The notes beneath the pieces were generated by a model. It was given only the letters and a program-made list of their open reading frames with translations. It was not told where the DNA came from and did no database searches. From assembly GCF_003293595.1 (NCBI RefSeq), contig NZ_CP022162.1:587637-651636 (forward strand): DNA of 64,000 nucleotides, given 5' to 3'. The position numbers and the translations under genes were made by a program. How positions within the stretch are numbered: the first letter of the stretch is position 1; the number at the start of each line of letters is the position of its first letter. Positions 48,076-57,993 of this stretch are shown here, in pieces. The DNA is from Microbacterium sp. PM5 (lineage in GTDB: Bacteria > Actinomycetota > Actinomycetes > Actinomycetales > Microbacteriaceae).

Positions 48076-49137
48076 GTGAGCAGCACAGCCATCCGTCTTC
48101 CGACGCCCCACATTCCAGGCCCGCGCGGACGGCTTCAGGATAACCCGGTCCCCGGACACAAGCGGGTCCTCCTCGCGTCACCGCGAGGGTACTGCGCCGG
48201 CGTCGATCGCGCCGTGATCGCCGTCGAGAAGGCGCTGGAGCGCTACGGTGCACCCGTGTACGTGCGCAAGCAGATCGTGCACAACATCCACGTCGTCACC
48301 GAGCTCGAGGCGAAGGGAGCCGTGTTCGTCGAGGAGGTCGATGAAGTGCCCGAAGGTGCCCACGTCGTCTTCAGCGCGCACGGTGTGTCGCCGGCCGTCG
48401 TGAACGCGGCCTCCGAGCGGGGCCTCCAGGCGATCGATGCCACTTGTCCTCTCGTGACCAAGGTGCACCGCGAGGCGGTGCGCTTCGCCCGCGACGACTT
48501 CGAGATCCTCCTCATCGGCCACGACGGCCACGAAGAGGTCGAGGGGACGGCCGGAGAGGCCCCGGACCACGTCACCGTCGTCAACTCGCCCGAGGAAGCC
48601 GATCGGGTCGTCGTGAAAGATCCGGCGAAGGTCGTCTGGCTGTCGCAGACGACGCTCTCGGTCGATGAGACCATGGAGACGGTTCGCCGTCTGCGCGAAC
48701 GTTTTCCCGAGCTTCAGGATCCGCCGTCTGACGACATCTGCTACGCGACGCAGAACCGCCAGGTTGCCATCAAGAAGGTCGCCAAGGACGCCGACCTCGT
48801 CATCGTCGTCGGCTCGGCGAACTCCTCCAACTCCGTGCGCCTGGTCGAGGTGGCGCTGGAATACGGCGCGAAAGCGGCCTACCGCGTCGACTACGCCCAC
48901 GAGATCCAGCAGGAATGGCTCGACGGCGTCGAGACCGTCGGGGTCACCAGCGGAGCCTCCGTGCCCGAGGTGCTCGTGCAGGAAGTCCTCGCCGACCTCG
49001 CCGGCGCCGGCTACGCCGACGTCGAGCAGGTGCGCACGGCCGAGGAGGATCTGATGTTCTCGCTTCCCAAGGAGCTCCGCCAGGATGCGAGCGGGCGCCG
49101 GGACGACCGTGCACTGGGTGGGCGGTCGCGCGGATGA
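48076..49137 (+). CDS. ispH: 4-hydroxy-3-methylbut-2-enyl diphosphate reductase
   Basis: The 353-residue iron-sulfur enzyme makes IPP and DMAPP in the last step of the MEP pathway. The three cluster cysteines are Cys40 (RGYCAGV), Cys124 (DATCPLV) and Cys222 ([11 protein letters not shown]). VGSANSSNS and TSGASVPE are also present. GTG 48076 follows TAGAAT by six bases. About 30 residues at each end are extra and of low complexity, as is usual in actinobacteria. Confidence 0.96.
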   Translation: MSSTAIRLPTPHIPGPRGRLQDNPVPGHKRVLLASPRGYCAGVDRAVIAVEKALERYGAPVYVRKQIVHNIHVVTELEAKGAVFVEEVDEVPEGAHVVFSAHGVSPAVVNAASERGLQAIDATCPLVTKVHREAVRFARDDFEILLIGHDGHEEVEGTAGEAPDHVTVVNSPEEADRVVVKDPAKVVWLSQTTLSVDETMETVRRLRERFPELQDPPSDDICYATQNRQVAIKKVAKDADLVIVVGSANSSNSVRLVEVALEYGAKAAYRVDYAHEIQQEWLDGVETVGVTSGASVPEVLVQEVLADLAGAGYADVEQVRTAEEDLMFSLPKELRQDASGRRDDRALGGRSRG

Positions 49138-49703
49138 GCGACCCGACCGGATCGTCCACACACGCGCAGACGCCGCGTCCGCGTCCGCAGTACGGCGAGT
49201 ATGCGAGCCCCGAGGAGCAGCGGGCGCGGATCCAGCAGCCCGAGCCGGCCTCCGTCTCGCCCCACCCCGCGCTGCCGCACACGGCACCCAGCCGAGTCCA
49301 CCCGCCCACCGCTCCGGCGACGACCGCCGCCGCGCGCCCGACGCGCACCGCGGACCGCATCATCACCTTCGCCCTGCTCGTGTACGGTCTCGTGACCGTC
49401 GTCAGTGCGGTGCCGCAGCTGTGGGACTTCTCCGGCTTCGCGCAGACGTGGATGCAGGTCGGGGGTATCGACGCGACGTTCACGAACACCGCGCAGGGCG
49501 AGCTGTGGGGTCGCATCGGAGCCTTCGTCTTCATCGGCGGGTGGATGCTCACCGCGTTGCTGTCGTGGGTGTCGCTGCGTGCGCGTCGCCTGTCGTGGTG
49601 GATTCCCCTCGTCGGGGCGATCGTGACCTTCATCCTCGCCACGGTGTGCTTGACGGTGCCGCTGCTCGGCGACCCTGCGATCGTCACCCACTTCGCCCGA
49701 TGA
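49134..49703 (+). CDS. DUF6264 family membrane protein
   Basis: The 189-residue product has a Pro-rich N-terminal 75 residues ([18 protein letters not shown]) and four membrane helices, for example [22 protein letters not shown] and [19 protein letters not shown]. This is the DUF6264 type seen in Microbacteriaceae. ATG 49134 overlaps the ispH stop, and its own stop overlaps the next gene. Function unknown. Confidence 0.8.
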   Translation: MSDPTGSSTHAQTPRPRPQYGEYASPEEQRARIQQPEPASVSPHPALPHTAPSRVHPPTAPATTAAARPTRTADRIITFALLVYGLVTVVSAVPQLWDFSGFAQTWMQVGGIDATFTNTAQGELWGRIGAFVFIGGWMLTALLSWVSLRARRLSWWIPLVGAIVTFILATVCLTVPLLGDPAIVTHFAR

Positions 49704-50269
49704 GCGACACGGGGCGCCTTCTCGCCGTCTGCGTCGTACGGGCGCTGCGCCCTGACGCCGGATCACTCGGTGTGACAGCGATCGATAAGGCCGCGGTCGA
49801 CGGGGCGGTGCGCCTCGGACGCTACGGCGCGTATGCCGATGTGCAGGCGAATCGGAAGCACCATGGTGGCCTGGACAAGGCTCTGTATGCGTACGCGCAG
49901 GAGGACGCCGAGTTCTGGGAGACGCAGCTGCGGGCGCCTCTCCCGCCCGGATGGTTCGGCGAGAACCTCCGTGTCGAGGGGCTCGACGTCAATCGTGCCC
50001 GTATCGGCGAGCAGTGGCGGATCGGGGAGACGGCCGTCGTCGAGGTGACGATGCCGCGGACACCGTGCCAGACCTTCGCCCGCTGGGTGCGCACCGTCGA
50101 CCGGTCGGCGGAACGCGGCTGGGTGCGGCGGTTGTCGGCAGAACGGCGGCTCGGTCCGTACCTGCGCGTCGTGCGTACGGGCTCCGTCCGCGCGGGCGAT
50201 CCCATCCGGGTGATCCACGTGCCCGACGGTGCTCCGGGACTGCTCGACGCGTACGTCGACCCTGCCTGA
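49700..50269 (+). CDS. MOSC domain protein
   Basis: The 189-residue protein has the MOSC beta-barrel features NRKHHGGLDKALYAY, WFGENLRVEGLDV and PRTPCQTFARW, where the conserved Cys may bind sulfur or the molybdenum cofactor. The relation to YiiM suggests reduction of N-hydroxylated compounds or a stress role. Translationally coupled to the DUF6264 gene. Confidence 0.88.
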   Translation: MSDTGRLLAVCVVRALRPDAGSLGVTAIDKAAVDGAVRLGRYGAYADVQANRKHHGGLDKALYAYAQEDAEFWETQLRAPLPPGWFGENLRVEGLDVNRARIGEQWRIGETAVVEVTMPRTPCQTFARWVRTVDRSAERGWVRRLSAERRLGPYLRVVRTGSVRAGDPIRVIHVPDGAPGLLDAYVDPA

Positions 50270-50337
50270 TCGCAGCGACCGCACCCGCCTTCAGCGCGGC
50301 GCGGCACCGCACATCGCGGCACCGGATACCGACGAGA

Positions 50338-50370
50338 AACGCCCCCGGAGACGTGAGCTCCGGGGGCGTT
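50338..50370. terminator. Bidirectional terminator between MOSC and aldolase genes
   Basis: A perfect 13-base stem, AACGCCCCCGGAG (50338-50350) with CTCCGGGGGCGTT (50358-50370), has a 7-base loop and T-rich flanks on both strands. Confidence 0.88.
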
Positions 50371-50381
50371 CTCGATGCGGA

Positions 50382-51413
50382 TCAGAGGCTGATCGAATGC
50401 CCTGCCGAGCCGAGCTGCTGTGTCGCCTCGACGACGCGAGCGGCCATGGCCGTCTCGGCCACCTTGCCCCAGGCGCGCGGGTCGTAGGCCTTCTTGTTGC
50501 CCACCTCGCCGTCGACCTTCAACACGCCGTCGTAGTTGCTGAACATGAAGCCGGCGACCGAACGCGTGAAGGCGTACTGCGTGTCGGTGTCGATGTTCAT
50601 CTTGACGACACCGTTGGCCACGGCGGTCGCGATCTCCTCCGGCGTCGAGCCGCTGCCACCGTGGAAGACCAGGTCGAGGGGCTTCGCGTCGGTGCCGAAG
50701 CGCTCCGCGATGCCCGCCTGGATCTCACCGAGCAGCTCGGGGCGCAGCTTCACGTTGCCGGGCTTGTAGACGCCGTGCACATTGCCGAACGTCAGAGCGG
50801 CGATATAGCGGCCGTTCTCGCCGAGGCCGAGCGCCTCGACGAATCGAGACACATCGGCGGTGGTCGTGTAGAGCGCCTCGTTGGAGCCCTCGTGCTTGAC
50901 GCCGTCCTCTTCGCCGCCGACCACGCCGATCTCGACCTCGAGAATCGCGTTGATGTTCTTCATGCGAGGCAGCAACTCCTTCGCGATGGCGATGTTCTCG
51001 TCGAGCGCAACAGCCGACCCGTCCCACATGTGCGACTGGAAGATGGGGTTGCGACCGGCGCGGACCTCCTCCTCGGATGCCGCGATCAGCGGGAGCACGA
51101 AGTCCTCGAGGGCGGGCTTGGGGCAGTGGTCGGTGTGCAGAGCCACCGTGATCGGGTAGTTCTTGGCGACCTCGGTCGCGAACTTCGCGAACGCCAGCGC
51201 GCCGGTGGCGCGACCCTTCACGGTGTGGCCCGCGAAATAGTCGGCTCCGCCGGTGGTCACCTGGATGATGCCGTCGGATCCGGCTTCGGTCAGACCCTGC
51301 AGGATCGCGTTGATCGACTGCGAGCTGGCGGCGTTGATCGCGGGGAACGCGTAGCCACCGGCCTTCGCGCGGTCCAGCATCTCGGCGTATTGCTCAGGGG
51401 TGGCGACAGGCAT
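50382..51413 (-). CDS. fba: Class II fructose-bisphosphate aldolase
   Basis: The 343-residue zinc enzyme splits fructose-1,6-bisphosphate. It shows LHTDHCPKP with catalytic and zinc-binding residues, LEVEIGVVGGEEDGV, and FHGGSGSTPEEI near residue 258 with the phosphate-binding segment VVKMNIDTDTQYAFT. GAGGAGC precedes the ATG. It is divergent from glpX, placing two steps of glycolysis and gluconeogenesis side by side. Confidence 0.96.
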   Translation of the reverse strand: MPVATPEQYAEMLDRAKAGGYAFPAINAASSQSINAILQGLTEAGSDGIIQVTTGGADYFAGHTVKGRATGALAFAKFATEVAKNYPITVALHTDHCPKPALEDFVLPLIAASEEEVRAGRNPIFQSHMWDGSAVALDENIAIAKELLPRMKNINAILEVEIGVVGGEEDGVKHEGSNEALYTTTADVSRFVEALGLGENGRYIAALTFGNVHGVYKPGNVKLRPELLGEIQAGIAERFGTDAKPLDLVFHGGSGSTPEEIATAVANGVVKMNIDTDTQYAFTRSVAGFMFSNYDGVLKVDGEVGNKKAYDPRAWGKVAETAMAARVVEATQQLGSAGHSISL

Positions 51414-51597
51414 TTCTGCTCCTCAGTTCTGCGGGGATTCCTGGCACAGCCTATCGAAGCACCAGCGACGTCGGTGAGGCCCCCGCCGGGCAAAAGCGCC
51501 GGGTCGAGCTTGCCGCAGTGATAAGAAGTGCGGTTCCTTCCTCAGGCATTGGCTGAAAACACCGCATCCGCGCGGTGCGGCCGCCTAGGCTGACGTC

Positions 51598-52587
51598 ATG
51601 GTGAGCCTGACCGCGGACATGAGCCCTTTGCACCCCGACCGGAACCTGGCGATGGAGTTGGTGCGCGCGACGGAGGCGGCGGCCATTCGCTCCGTACCGT
51701 TCATCGGACGGGGCCAGAAGGAGAAGGCCGACGGTGCGGCCGTCGACGCCATGCGGGCGTTTCTCACCACGGTGAACTTCGACGGAGTCATCGTCATCGG
51801 CGAGGGCGAGAAGGACAACGCTCCCATGCTCTTCAACGGTGAACACGTGGGAACGGGTCGCGGGCCCCAGTGCGACGTCGCCGTCGATCCGATCGACGGA
51901 ACCTCGCTGACCGCCGAAGGACGCAACAACGCGCTTTCGGTTCTCGCGGTCTCCGATCGCGGCTCCATGCTCGACGCGTCGAGTGTGTTCTACATGGACA
52001 AGATCGTCACCGGTCCGGCCGGCGTCGGTGTCGTGGACATCCGCCTGCCCGTCGGCGAGAACATCCGTCTTCTGGCGAAGGCACTGGGCAAGCCCGTCGA
52101 CGAGCTCGTGGTCTCGGTGCTGAACCGTCCCCGCCACGCCCGACTGATCGAGGAGATCCGCGACGCCGGCGCCGGAACGCGGCTGATGAGCGACGGTGAC
52201 GTCGCCGGTGGGATCAACGCGGCACGGCACAACGCCCGTACCGACATGTGCATCGGCATCGGAGGCAGCCCCGAAGGCGTCGCGACCACGTGCGCGATCA
52301 AGGCGCTCGGAGGCCACATCCAAGGACGTCTCTGGCCGCGCGACGACGACGAGAAGCAGCGCGGGATCGATGCAGGTCTGAAAGTCGACGGCTACGTGTA
52401 CGAGGCCGACGAACTGGTCACCGGCCGCAACACCATCTTCGTGGCCACGGGCGTCACGAACGGTGAACTGGTTGCCGGTGTTCGGCGTGACGGCGACTTC
52501 GTCTATACGGAGAGCGTCGTGCTGCGGGGGGCGTCGGGCACGTTGCGGCGTATTTCGTCGGAGCACCTCACGTCGAAGTGGCTCTGA
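51598..52587 (+). CDS. glpX: Class II fructose-1,6-bisphosphatase
   Basis: The 329-residue enzyme of gluconeogenesis has VIVIGEGEKDNAPMLFNGE and CDVAVDPIDGTSLTAEG, which bind metal ions, and GGSPEGVATTCAIKALGG. ATG 51598 is six bases after TAGGCT, with no ribosome binding site, so translation is probably leaderless. An imperfect palindrome (CCGCATCCGCGCGGTGCGG) lies just upstream of the -10 box and may be regulatory. Confidence 0.95.
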   Translation: MVSLTADMSPLHPDRNLAMELVRATEAAAIRSVPFIGRGQKEKADGAAVDAMRAFLTTVNFDGVIVIGEGEKDNAPMLFNGEHVGTGRGPQCDVAVDPIDGTSLTAEGRNNALSVLAVSDRGSMLDASSVFYMDKIVTGPAGVGVVDIRLPVGENIRLLAKALGKPVDELVVSVLNRPRHARLIEEIRDAGAGTRLMSDGDVAGGINAARHNARTDMCIGIGGSPEGVATTCAIKALGGHIQGRLWPRDDDEKQRGIDAGLKVDGYVYEADELVTGRNTIFVATGVTNGELVAGVRRDGDFVYTESVVLRGASGTLRRISSEHLTSKWL

Positions 52588-52707
52588 GCGCGGACTGTAG
52601 CATCGGCGCGGCGCGCGCGGTATGGGGGACGTGAGAGCCTCCCCTCTGGCAGAATGGACAGCGGTGTCACCGGCGACACAGACGTTTCCACGCAGTCCGG
52701 GGGTCAC

Positions 52708-52896
52708 ATGTCCGCAGCATCCAGCAGTCCCAGAACGGGTCAGGTGAGCGTCACCGTCGACCCCGCACGTCGACCCGACGTGCTCTTGCGTCGCCGGATG
52801 CCGGAGGGTCACCAGGTCAGTGCCTGGTGGATGATCGGCGCATTCGTCGCGGTCTCCGTTTCCGTCGTCGCACTCCTCAACCTGTTCCCGGCCTGA
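52708..52896 (+). CDS. Small single-span membrane protein (62 aa)
   Basis: ATG 52708 has CCGGGGG upstream. The product is hydrophilic at first (VTVDPARRPDVLLRRRMPEG) and ends in one membrane helix (WWMIGAFVAVSVSVVALLNLF). No family is known. It stands between glpX and rmuC on the plus strand. Confidence 0.6.
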   Translation: MSAASSSPRTGQVSVTVDPARRPDVLLRRRMPEGHQVSAWWMIGAFVAVSVSVVALLNLFPA

Positions 52897-52908
52897 GCGC
52901 TCCTCGAC

Positions 52909-54198
52909 TCACAGCCGGTCCCGGACAGAGCCGAGGTCGGCGGAGATGCCCGGTTCGGGATCATCGGCACCGGCTGCGCTCGGGATCATTTCCGGGGCGA
53001 GCATCTTGCGGGGCGCCTTCTCGATGGATGCGGGCGCCGTCGCGGCATCCAGCTTCGTCTCGTCGATCCCGGGGAACTTCCGCGCCGTCACGAGCACACG
53101 CGACTCGAGGGATCCGGTGAAGCGGTTGTAGCTGTCGACCGTGCGCTCGATGGCCCGACGGAGATCCTCGGCGTGTCCGGCGAGTCCGCCCAGCCGCTGG
53201 TACAGTTCGGTGCCCAGCTCGAACAGGCGGCGGGCCTCCGTGGACACCTCCTGCTGGGTCCAGGTGTAGGCCACCGTCTTCAGAACGGCCCAGAGGTTCA
53301 CCGGTGACGCGAGTGCCACGCGCTGACGGAAGGCGTGATCGAGCAAGGTGGGATCCTCTTCGAGCGCGGTCGACAGGAGCGCCTCGTTCGGCAGGAAGCA
53401 CACGACGAACTCGGGGCTCGCGTCCAGTCCCGACCAATACGACTTCTTCGCGAGGGCATCGACATGCGCGCGGACGGCTCGGACATGACGTTGGAGCAGC
53501 GCTGCGCGCCGGACGGCCTCCTCGCCGGTCGCCGTGATCGCGATCGCCGACGCCTCGAGGTAGGCATCCAACGGCACCTTCGCGTCGACGGCCAGTGACA
53601 TGCCGCCGGGGAGGCGAACGATCATGTCGGGTCTGCCGTCGCCGGCGTGGGAGGTCACCGACGCCTGCAGATCGAAATCCACATAGCGGGTGAGGCCCGC
53701 CGATTCGACCACGCGCCGCAACTGCGTCTCGCCCCAGACGCCGCGTGTGGCGTTCGAACGCAGCGCGCCCGCCAGGGACTCGGTGGTCGCTCGCAGCGCC
53801 TCATCGCTCGCGCGCGCGGCGCGCAGCTGCTCGGCGAGCGAACCGTACTGATTCTGGCGGTCGCGCTCGAGCTCGGTCACCTTCTGCTGCATCAGCTGGA
53901 GGGACTCCTGCACCGGCGCGAGCGCGCGAAGGACGAGCTGGTCACGTCGTTCACGCTCCTGCTGAGCGCTGAGATCGGCGCGGGCCTGGGCTCCGAGGTC
54001 GCGGGTGATCGTGCGCTCATGTTCCAGCTGCGCGCCCAGCGCGCGAGCCGACGTCTCCGCCGCCGCCAGGCGTGCCGACAGGTCTGCGGTCTCGCGTGCC
54101 GTGCGCTCCGCGGCGCGCGAGACCCCGGTGATCCAGCCGCCGGCGGTGCCGACGACCAGGCACAGCGCTCCGACGACGATGAGGGTGAAGGCGTCCAT
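52909..54198 (-). CDS. rmuC: RmuC family DNA recombination protein
   Basis: The 429-residue protein has an N-terminal membrane anchor (LIVVGALCLVVGTAGGWI) and a long coiled coil. The RmuC core has SNATRGVWGETQLRRVVESAG, RPDMIVRLPGG, DAKVPLDAYLEA and FVVCFLPNEALLS. RmuC proteins limit DNA inversions and act as putative nucleases. TGGAGG precedes ATG 54198. The frame stays open far upstream, but that is antisense to the genes there. Confidence 0.93.
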   Translation of the reverse strand: MDAFTLIVVGALCLVVGTAGGWITGVSRAAERTARETADLSARLAAAETSARALGAQLEHERTITRDLGAQARADLSAQQERERRDQLVLRALAPVQESLQLMQQKVTELERDRQNQYGSLAEQLRAARASDEALRATTESLAGALRSNATRGVWGETQLRRVVESAGLTRYVDFDLQASVTSHAGDGRPDMIVRLPGGMSLAVDAKVPLDAYLEASAIAITATGEEAVRRAALLQRHVRAVRAHVDALAKKSYWSGLDASPEFVVCFLPNEALLSTALEEDPTLLDHAFRQRVALASPVNLWAVLKTVAYTWTQQEVSTEARRLFELGTELYQRLGGLAGHAEDLRRAIERTVDSYNRFTGSLESRVLVTARKFPGIDETKLDAATAPASIEKAPRKMLAPEMIPSAAGADDPEPGISADLGSVRDRL

Positions 54199-54260
54199 GC
54201 CTCCAGGGTGGCGCACGCCACCGACATCCGTGGGCGCCGCGCGGTGCGGTGCGCGGCCGT

Positions 54261-54869
54261 TCAGCCGACCGCCGGGGCGACGGGCGCGAGCCGGTCGCTG
54301 CCGGCGAGCCGCGGGACGCGCACACCGAGCAGCATGGCGAGTTCGACGACGTCGTGCGCACCGGCGCGCGCCGCGGCGTCGATCATGATGTGCGCGCAGG
54401 CGAGCGCATCGGACGCGGCGTCGTGGTGGGCGAAGTCGAGGAATCCCGCGGCAGCGGCGACCGACGGCAGTCGATACGACGAGAGGTCGTAGGTCTTGCG
54501 GGCGACCTGGAGACTGCACAGGTAGCGATACGACGGGCACGCGGCATCCGTCGCCTCGCACGCGCGCCGCAGGACGCTCATGTCGAATCCGGCGTTGTGG
54601 GCCACGACGACGTCGTCGCCCACGAACCGGTCGAGGGCCGAGAGCTGGTCGATCCACGTCGGAGCATCCACGACGTCCTCCGGGCGGATGCCGTGGATGC
54701 CGATGTTCAGCTCGAAGAAGCGGTCGTGACCGGCCGGGGGCTTGATGAGCCAGCCCGCCGTCTCCACGACACGACCATCGCGCACGCGAGTGAGACCGAC
54801 CGCGCACGCCGAGGCGCTCGACGAGTTCGCGGTTTCGAAGTCGATCGCGGTGAAGTCGAGGGCCACCAC
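54261..54869 (-). CDS. DnaQ-like 3'-5' exonuclease
   Basis: The 202-residue protein shows the DEDDh exonuclease motifs: Exo I AIDFETA (Asp10, Glu12), Exo II AHNAGFDMSVL, and Exo III HHDAASDALA. It is shorter than DNA polymerase III epsilon and has no BRCT domain, so it is a stand-alone proofreading or repair exonuclease. The GTG at 54869 is used. Confidence 0.9.
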   Translation of the reverse strand: MVALDFTAIDFETANSSSASACAVGLTRVRDGRVVETAGWLIKPPAGHDRFFELNIGIHGIRPEDVVDAPTWIDQLSALDRFVGDDVVVAHNAGFDMSVLRRACEATDAACPSYRYLCSLQVARKTYDLSSYRLPSVAAAAGFLDFAHHDAASDALACAHIMIDAAARAGAHDVVELAMLLGVRVPRLAGSDRLAPVAPAVG

Positions 54870-54941
54870 TCAACTGTGCGCGTCGAGGCCACCCGGCATC
54901 GGCAGGCGCGCCGGGGGAGCGCGTTGCGGACCCCGGCGCAC

Positions 54942-54976
54942 GGCGGGGAGCGAACCTGCTGCGTTCGCTCCCCGCC
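54942..54976. terminator. Terminator after alcohol dehydrogenase gene
   Basis: A perfect 14-base stem (54942-54955 with 54963-54976, GGCGGGGAGCGAAC with its complement) and a 7-base loop lie between the dehydrogenase end and the exonuclease gene. There is no long T run. Confidence 0.8.
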
Positions 54977-54992
54977 GGCCGTCGTGCCCGGG

Positions 54993-56066
54993 TCAGTAGC
55001 GCATGACGATCCGACCGTCGATCTGGCCCCTCTCCATCCGCTCGAAGATGTCGTTGACGTCCTCGAGGCTCTCCACGTGCACGGTGGGGTGGATCTGACC
55101 GCGGGCATAGAAGTCGAGCGCTTCGATCATGTCCTGGCGCGTGCCGACGATCGATCCGCGGATCGTGATCGCGCGCAGGACGATGTCGAAGATGTCGGCG
55201 TCGAAGGTCCCGGGCGGCAGGCCGTTGAAGACGATGGTGGCTCCCCGCCGCACGACGCTGAGCGCCTGGTCGAAGGCCCGGGGATGCACCGCGGTGACCA
55301 GGACACCGTGCGTTCCGCCCGTGTGCTCTTGGATCGCGATGCCGGGATCCGCGTCCCTGGCGTTGACCGTCACTTCCGCACCGTGGCGACGAGCCAGTTC
55401 CAGCTTGGCGTCGTCGACATCGACGGCGGCCACACGCATGCCCATGGCCCGCGCGTACTGCACCGCGATGTGGCCGAGTCCGCCGATGCCGGAGATCGTC
55501 ACCCACTCGCCCGGTCGCACGCCGGTCATCTTCAGCCCCTTGTACACGGTGACCCCGGCGCAGAGGATCGGAGCGACCTCGACCGGGTCGGCTCCGTCGG
55601 GAATCCGCGCGGCGTACTTCTCGTCGACGAGCATGAACTCGCCGAAGCTGCCGTCGACCGAGTAGCCGCCGTTCTGCTGAGCAGGGCACAGCGTCTCCCA
55701 CCCGGTGCGGCAGTACTCGCACGTTCCGCAGGCGGACCACAGCCAGGCGTTGCCGACCTTCTGGCCGACGGTGAGTGTCGTGACGCCGGCCCCGAGGGCG
55801 ACGACCTCGCCGTAGCCTTCGTGGCCGGGGATCAGATCGCCCTTCGGTGCGACCGGCCAGTCGCCGCGCGCGGCGTGGAGGTCGGTGTGGCAGACGCCGC
55901 TGGTGATCACGCGCACGAGCGCCTGGCCGGGCCCGGGCCGTGGCACGGGGACCTCGGAGACGGTCAGTGGCTCGCCGGGCGCGGTGACCACCGCGGCGCG
56001 CATCGTCGTGGCGATCGCGTCGGTCGCCGCGGCAGCAGGGGTGTCGGTCAGAGTCGTCATTGACAT
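54993..56066 (-). CDS. adhP: Zinc-dependent alcohol dehydrogenase
   Basis: The 357-residue enzyme has catalytic zinc ligands Cys59 (GVCHTDLH) and His82 (GHEGYGEV), and structural zinc Cys113, Cys116, Cys119 and Cys127. The NAD site is GIGGLGHIAVQYA. It is close to AdhP/AdhA, NAD-linked ethanol dehydrogenases. GAGGAAGTG precedes ATG 56066. The N-terminal 20 residues (Thr/Ala-rich) are an extension compared with the usual length. Confidence 0.92.
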   Translation of the reverse strand: MSMTTLTDTPAAAATDAIATTMRAAVVTAPGEPLTVSEVPVPRPGPGQALVRVITSGVCHTDLHAARGDWPVAPKGDLIPGHEGYGEVVALGAGVTTLTVGQKVGNAWLWSACGTCEYCRTGWETLCPAQQNGGYSVDGSFGEFMLVDEKYAARIPDGADPVEVAPILCAGVTVYKGLKMTGVRPGEWVTISGIGGLGHIAVQYARAMGMRVAAVDVDDAKLELARRHGAEVTVNARDADPGIAIQEHTGGTHGVLVTAVHPRAFDQALSVVRRGATIVFNGLPPGTFDADIFDIVLRAITIRGSIVGTRQDMIEALDFYARGQIHPTVHVESLEDVNDIFERMERGQIDGRIVMRY

Positions 56067-56153
56067 CACTTCCTCTCGGCGGAGCCGTTCCGCCCGATGC
56101 CTCGACGGTAGGAACGTCGAGGTTGCAAGAGGTTGCGGGCGTAGGGTCGGCTC

Positions 56154-56903
56154 ATGGCGACGCGTGACGAGATGGCTGCGAGCTTCGGCTCGGCGGCCAA
56201 GGAGTACGAGGCGGGCCGGCCGACCTACCCGGCGGCGGCCGTGAGGTGGTTGCTGGCTCCGATCGGCCCGCGCCCGCGGGTCGCAGACGTCGGGGCGGGT
56301 ACCGGCAAGCTCACCGCCGCGCTGGTCGATGCCGGTGCCGACGTGATCGCGGTGGAGCCGGATGCCGCGATGCTGGCCACCCTGCGCGAGACCCTTCCTG
56401 CCGTGGAGACGCTGATCGGCTCGGCGGAGCGCATGAACCTTCCGGACGAGAGCGTCGATGCCGTCGCCTTCGGTCAGGCGTGGCACTGGGTCGACGTGGC
56501 CGCGGCATCCGTCGAGGTCGGACGCGTCCTGAAGCCGGGCGGCGTCCTCGGTCTGGTCTGGAACATCCGCGACGAGACCACGCCGTGGGTTGCCCGCCTC
56601 GGCGCCATCATGAAGGGCAGCCACGCCGAAGAGCTGCTCGCCGGTGCGGGGCCGACCGTCACCGCGCCCTTCGGGACGCTCGAGCGGAGGACCTGGCGGT
56701 GGTCGCGACGGCTGACCCGGTCAGAACTCGCGGCGATGGTGCGATCGCGCAGCTATGTCATCACGGCGGCATCGGGCGAGCGGGACCGCATCCTCGCGGA
56801 GGTCGACGAGCTCTTCGCCGCATCGTGTCACCCGGTCGAGGACGGCGTCGACGTCGTCGAGCTGCCGTACCGCACAGAGGTGTTCCGCAGCATCCGCGGA
56901 TGA
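56154..56903 (+). CDS. Class I SAM-dependent methyltransferase
   Basis: The 249-residue protein starts FGSAAKEYEAGRPTYP, then motif I VADVGAGTGKLT and AVEPDAAMLATLR, then AFGQAWHWVD and LKPGGVLGLVWN. These define the Methyltransf_11 family. The FGQAWHW segment is common in actinobacterial members. The substrate is unknown. TAGGGT lies six bases before the ATG (leaderless). Confidence 0.9.
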   Translation: MATRDEMAASFGSAAKEYEAGRPTYPAAAVRWLLAPIGPRPRVADVGAGTGKLTAALVDAGADVIAVEPDAAMLATLRETLPAVETLIGSAERMNLPDESVDAVAFGQAWHWVDVAAASVEVGRVLKPGGVLGLVWNIRDETTPWVARLGAIMKGSHAEELLAGAGPTVTAPFGTLERRTWRWSRRLTRSELAAMVRSRSYVITAASGERDRILAEVDELFAASCHPVEDGVDVVELPYRTEVFRSIRG

Positions 56904-56946
56904 GCGCGCGAAGGCCGCTCCCAGGGGCGGATGCCGCGCCGAGACG

Positions 56947-57993
56947 TCAGGCCGCGTAGAGGACGGCGCCGCCGTCGACCGTGACGCGGACCTCATCGCC
57001 GAGAGCCGGGATCGGTGTGCCGATGGCACGCAACGGCACGGCGACGGTCGTGCCGTCGGCGCAGGCGAGGGTCGCGGTGGCCGTCGCACCCACGAGCGCG
57101 ATGGCGGTCACGCGGGCGGGCGCCGCCTCGGCATCCGTCGTCAGCCTGAGCTGTGTCGGGCGCACCATGGCGACGCTCGTCGAGGCGCCGCCGGAGAAGT
57201 CGGCATCGATGGCGAGCGTGCCGATGGGACACCGGAATCCGCCGGCCGCGGTCTTCTCGCCCGCCAACAGGACGATGTCACCGAGCAGACGCGCCACGGC
57301 TGCCGACACCGGGCGTGCGAAAACGTCGGCGCACGGGCCGGCCTGCTGCAGCCGTCCGCCGTCGAGCACCGCGACGGCCTGCCCGAAGGCGAGAGCCTCT
57401 TCGGGATCGTGGGTCACCAGCACGCTGGTCACCTGCGCCCGCGTCAGCGCTTCGACGACCTGTGCGCGCACCTGCGTGCGCAACTCGGTGTCGAGCGCAC
57501 TGAAAGGCTCGTCGAGCAGCAGGACGCGCGGGTGCGGCGCGAGGGCTCGAGCGAGAGAGACGCGCTGCTGCTGACCTCCGGAGATCTCGTGGGGATAGCG
57601 CTCGAGCAGCTCCGGTTCGATACCCGCGAGCGTGGCGGCGGCCGCAACCGCGCCGGTGCGTTCGCCGCGCACGGAGCCTCGAAGCCCGAAGGCGATGTTC
57701 CGCCGTGCGGTGAGGTGAGGGAAGAGGGCGCCGTCCTGTGCGACGTAGCCGATCCGTCGCCGATGCGGCGCCAGATGGCGCGTGGCCGTGGCGGCGATCT
57801 CCTCACCCAGACGGATCTCGCCGCCTGTGATCCGTTCGAACCCGGCGATCGCACGCAGAAGCGTGGACTTGCCGCTTCCCGACGGACCCACGATCGCGAG
57901 CCGTTCGCCGTCGGCGACGGCCAGCTGCACGCCATCGAGCACGAGGTCCGCGCCGAGGCGCACGGCGGCATCCGTCACGGTCAACGAGGTCAT
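56947..57993 (-). CDS. fbpC: Iron ABC transporter ATP-binding protein (FbpC-like)
   Basis: The 348-residue protein has Walker A GPSGSGKST (36-44), ABC signature EISGGQQQR, Walker B VLLLDEPFSALD and a C-terminal TOBE-like domain. It is the last gene of a three-gene operon and overlaps the permease by four bases. The set matches ferric-iron importers of the Fbp/Afu type. Confidence 0.92.
   Translation of the reverse strand: MTSLTVTDAAVRLGADLVLDGVQLAVADGERLAIVGPSGSGKSTLLRAIAGFERITGGEIRLGEEIAATATRHLAPHRRRIGYVAQDGALFPHLTARRNIAFGLRGSVRGERTGAVAAAATLAGIEPELLERYPHEISGGQQQRVSLARALAPHPRVLLLDEPFSALDTELRTQVRAQVVEALTRAQVTSVLVTHDPEEALAFGQAVAVLDGGRLQQAGPCADVFARPVSAAVARLLGDIVLLAGEKTAAGGFRCPIGTLAIDADFSGGASTSVAMVRPTQLRLTTDAEAAPARVTAIALVGATATATLACADGTTVAVPLRAIGTPIPALGDEVRVTVDGGAVLYAA

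Noticed and set aside
52909..55740. Single 943-residue minus-strand reading frame
   Set aside because: Only the part from ATG 54198 matches RmuC and has a ribosome binding site. The upstream part is antisense or out of frame to the exonuclease and dehydrogenase genes and has Arg-rich shadow composition.
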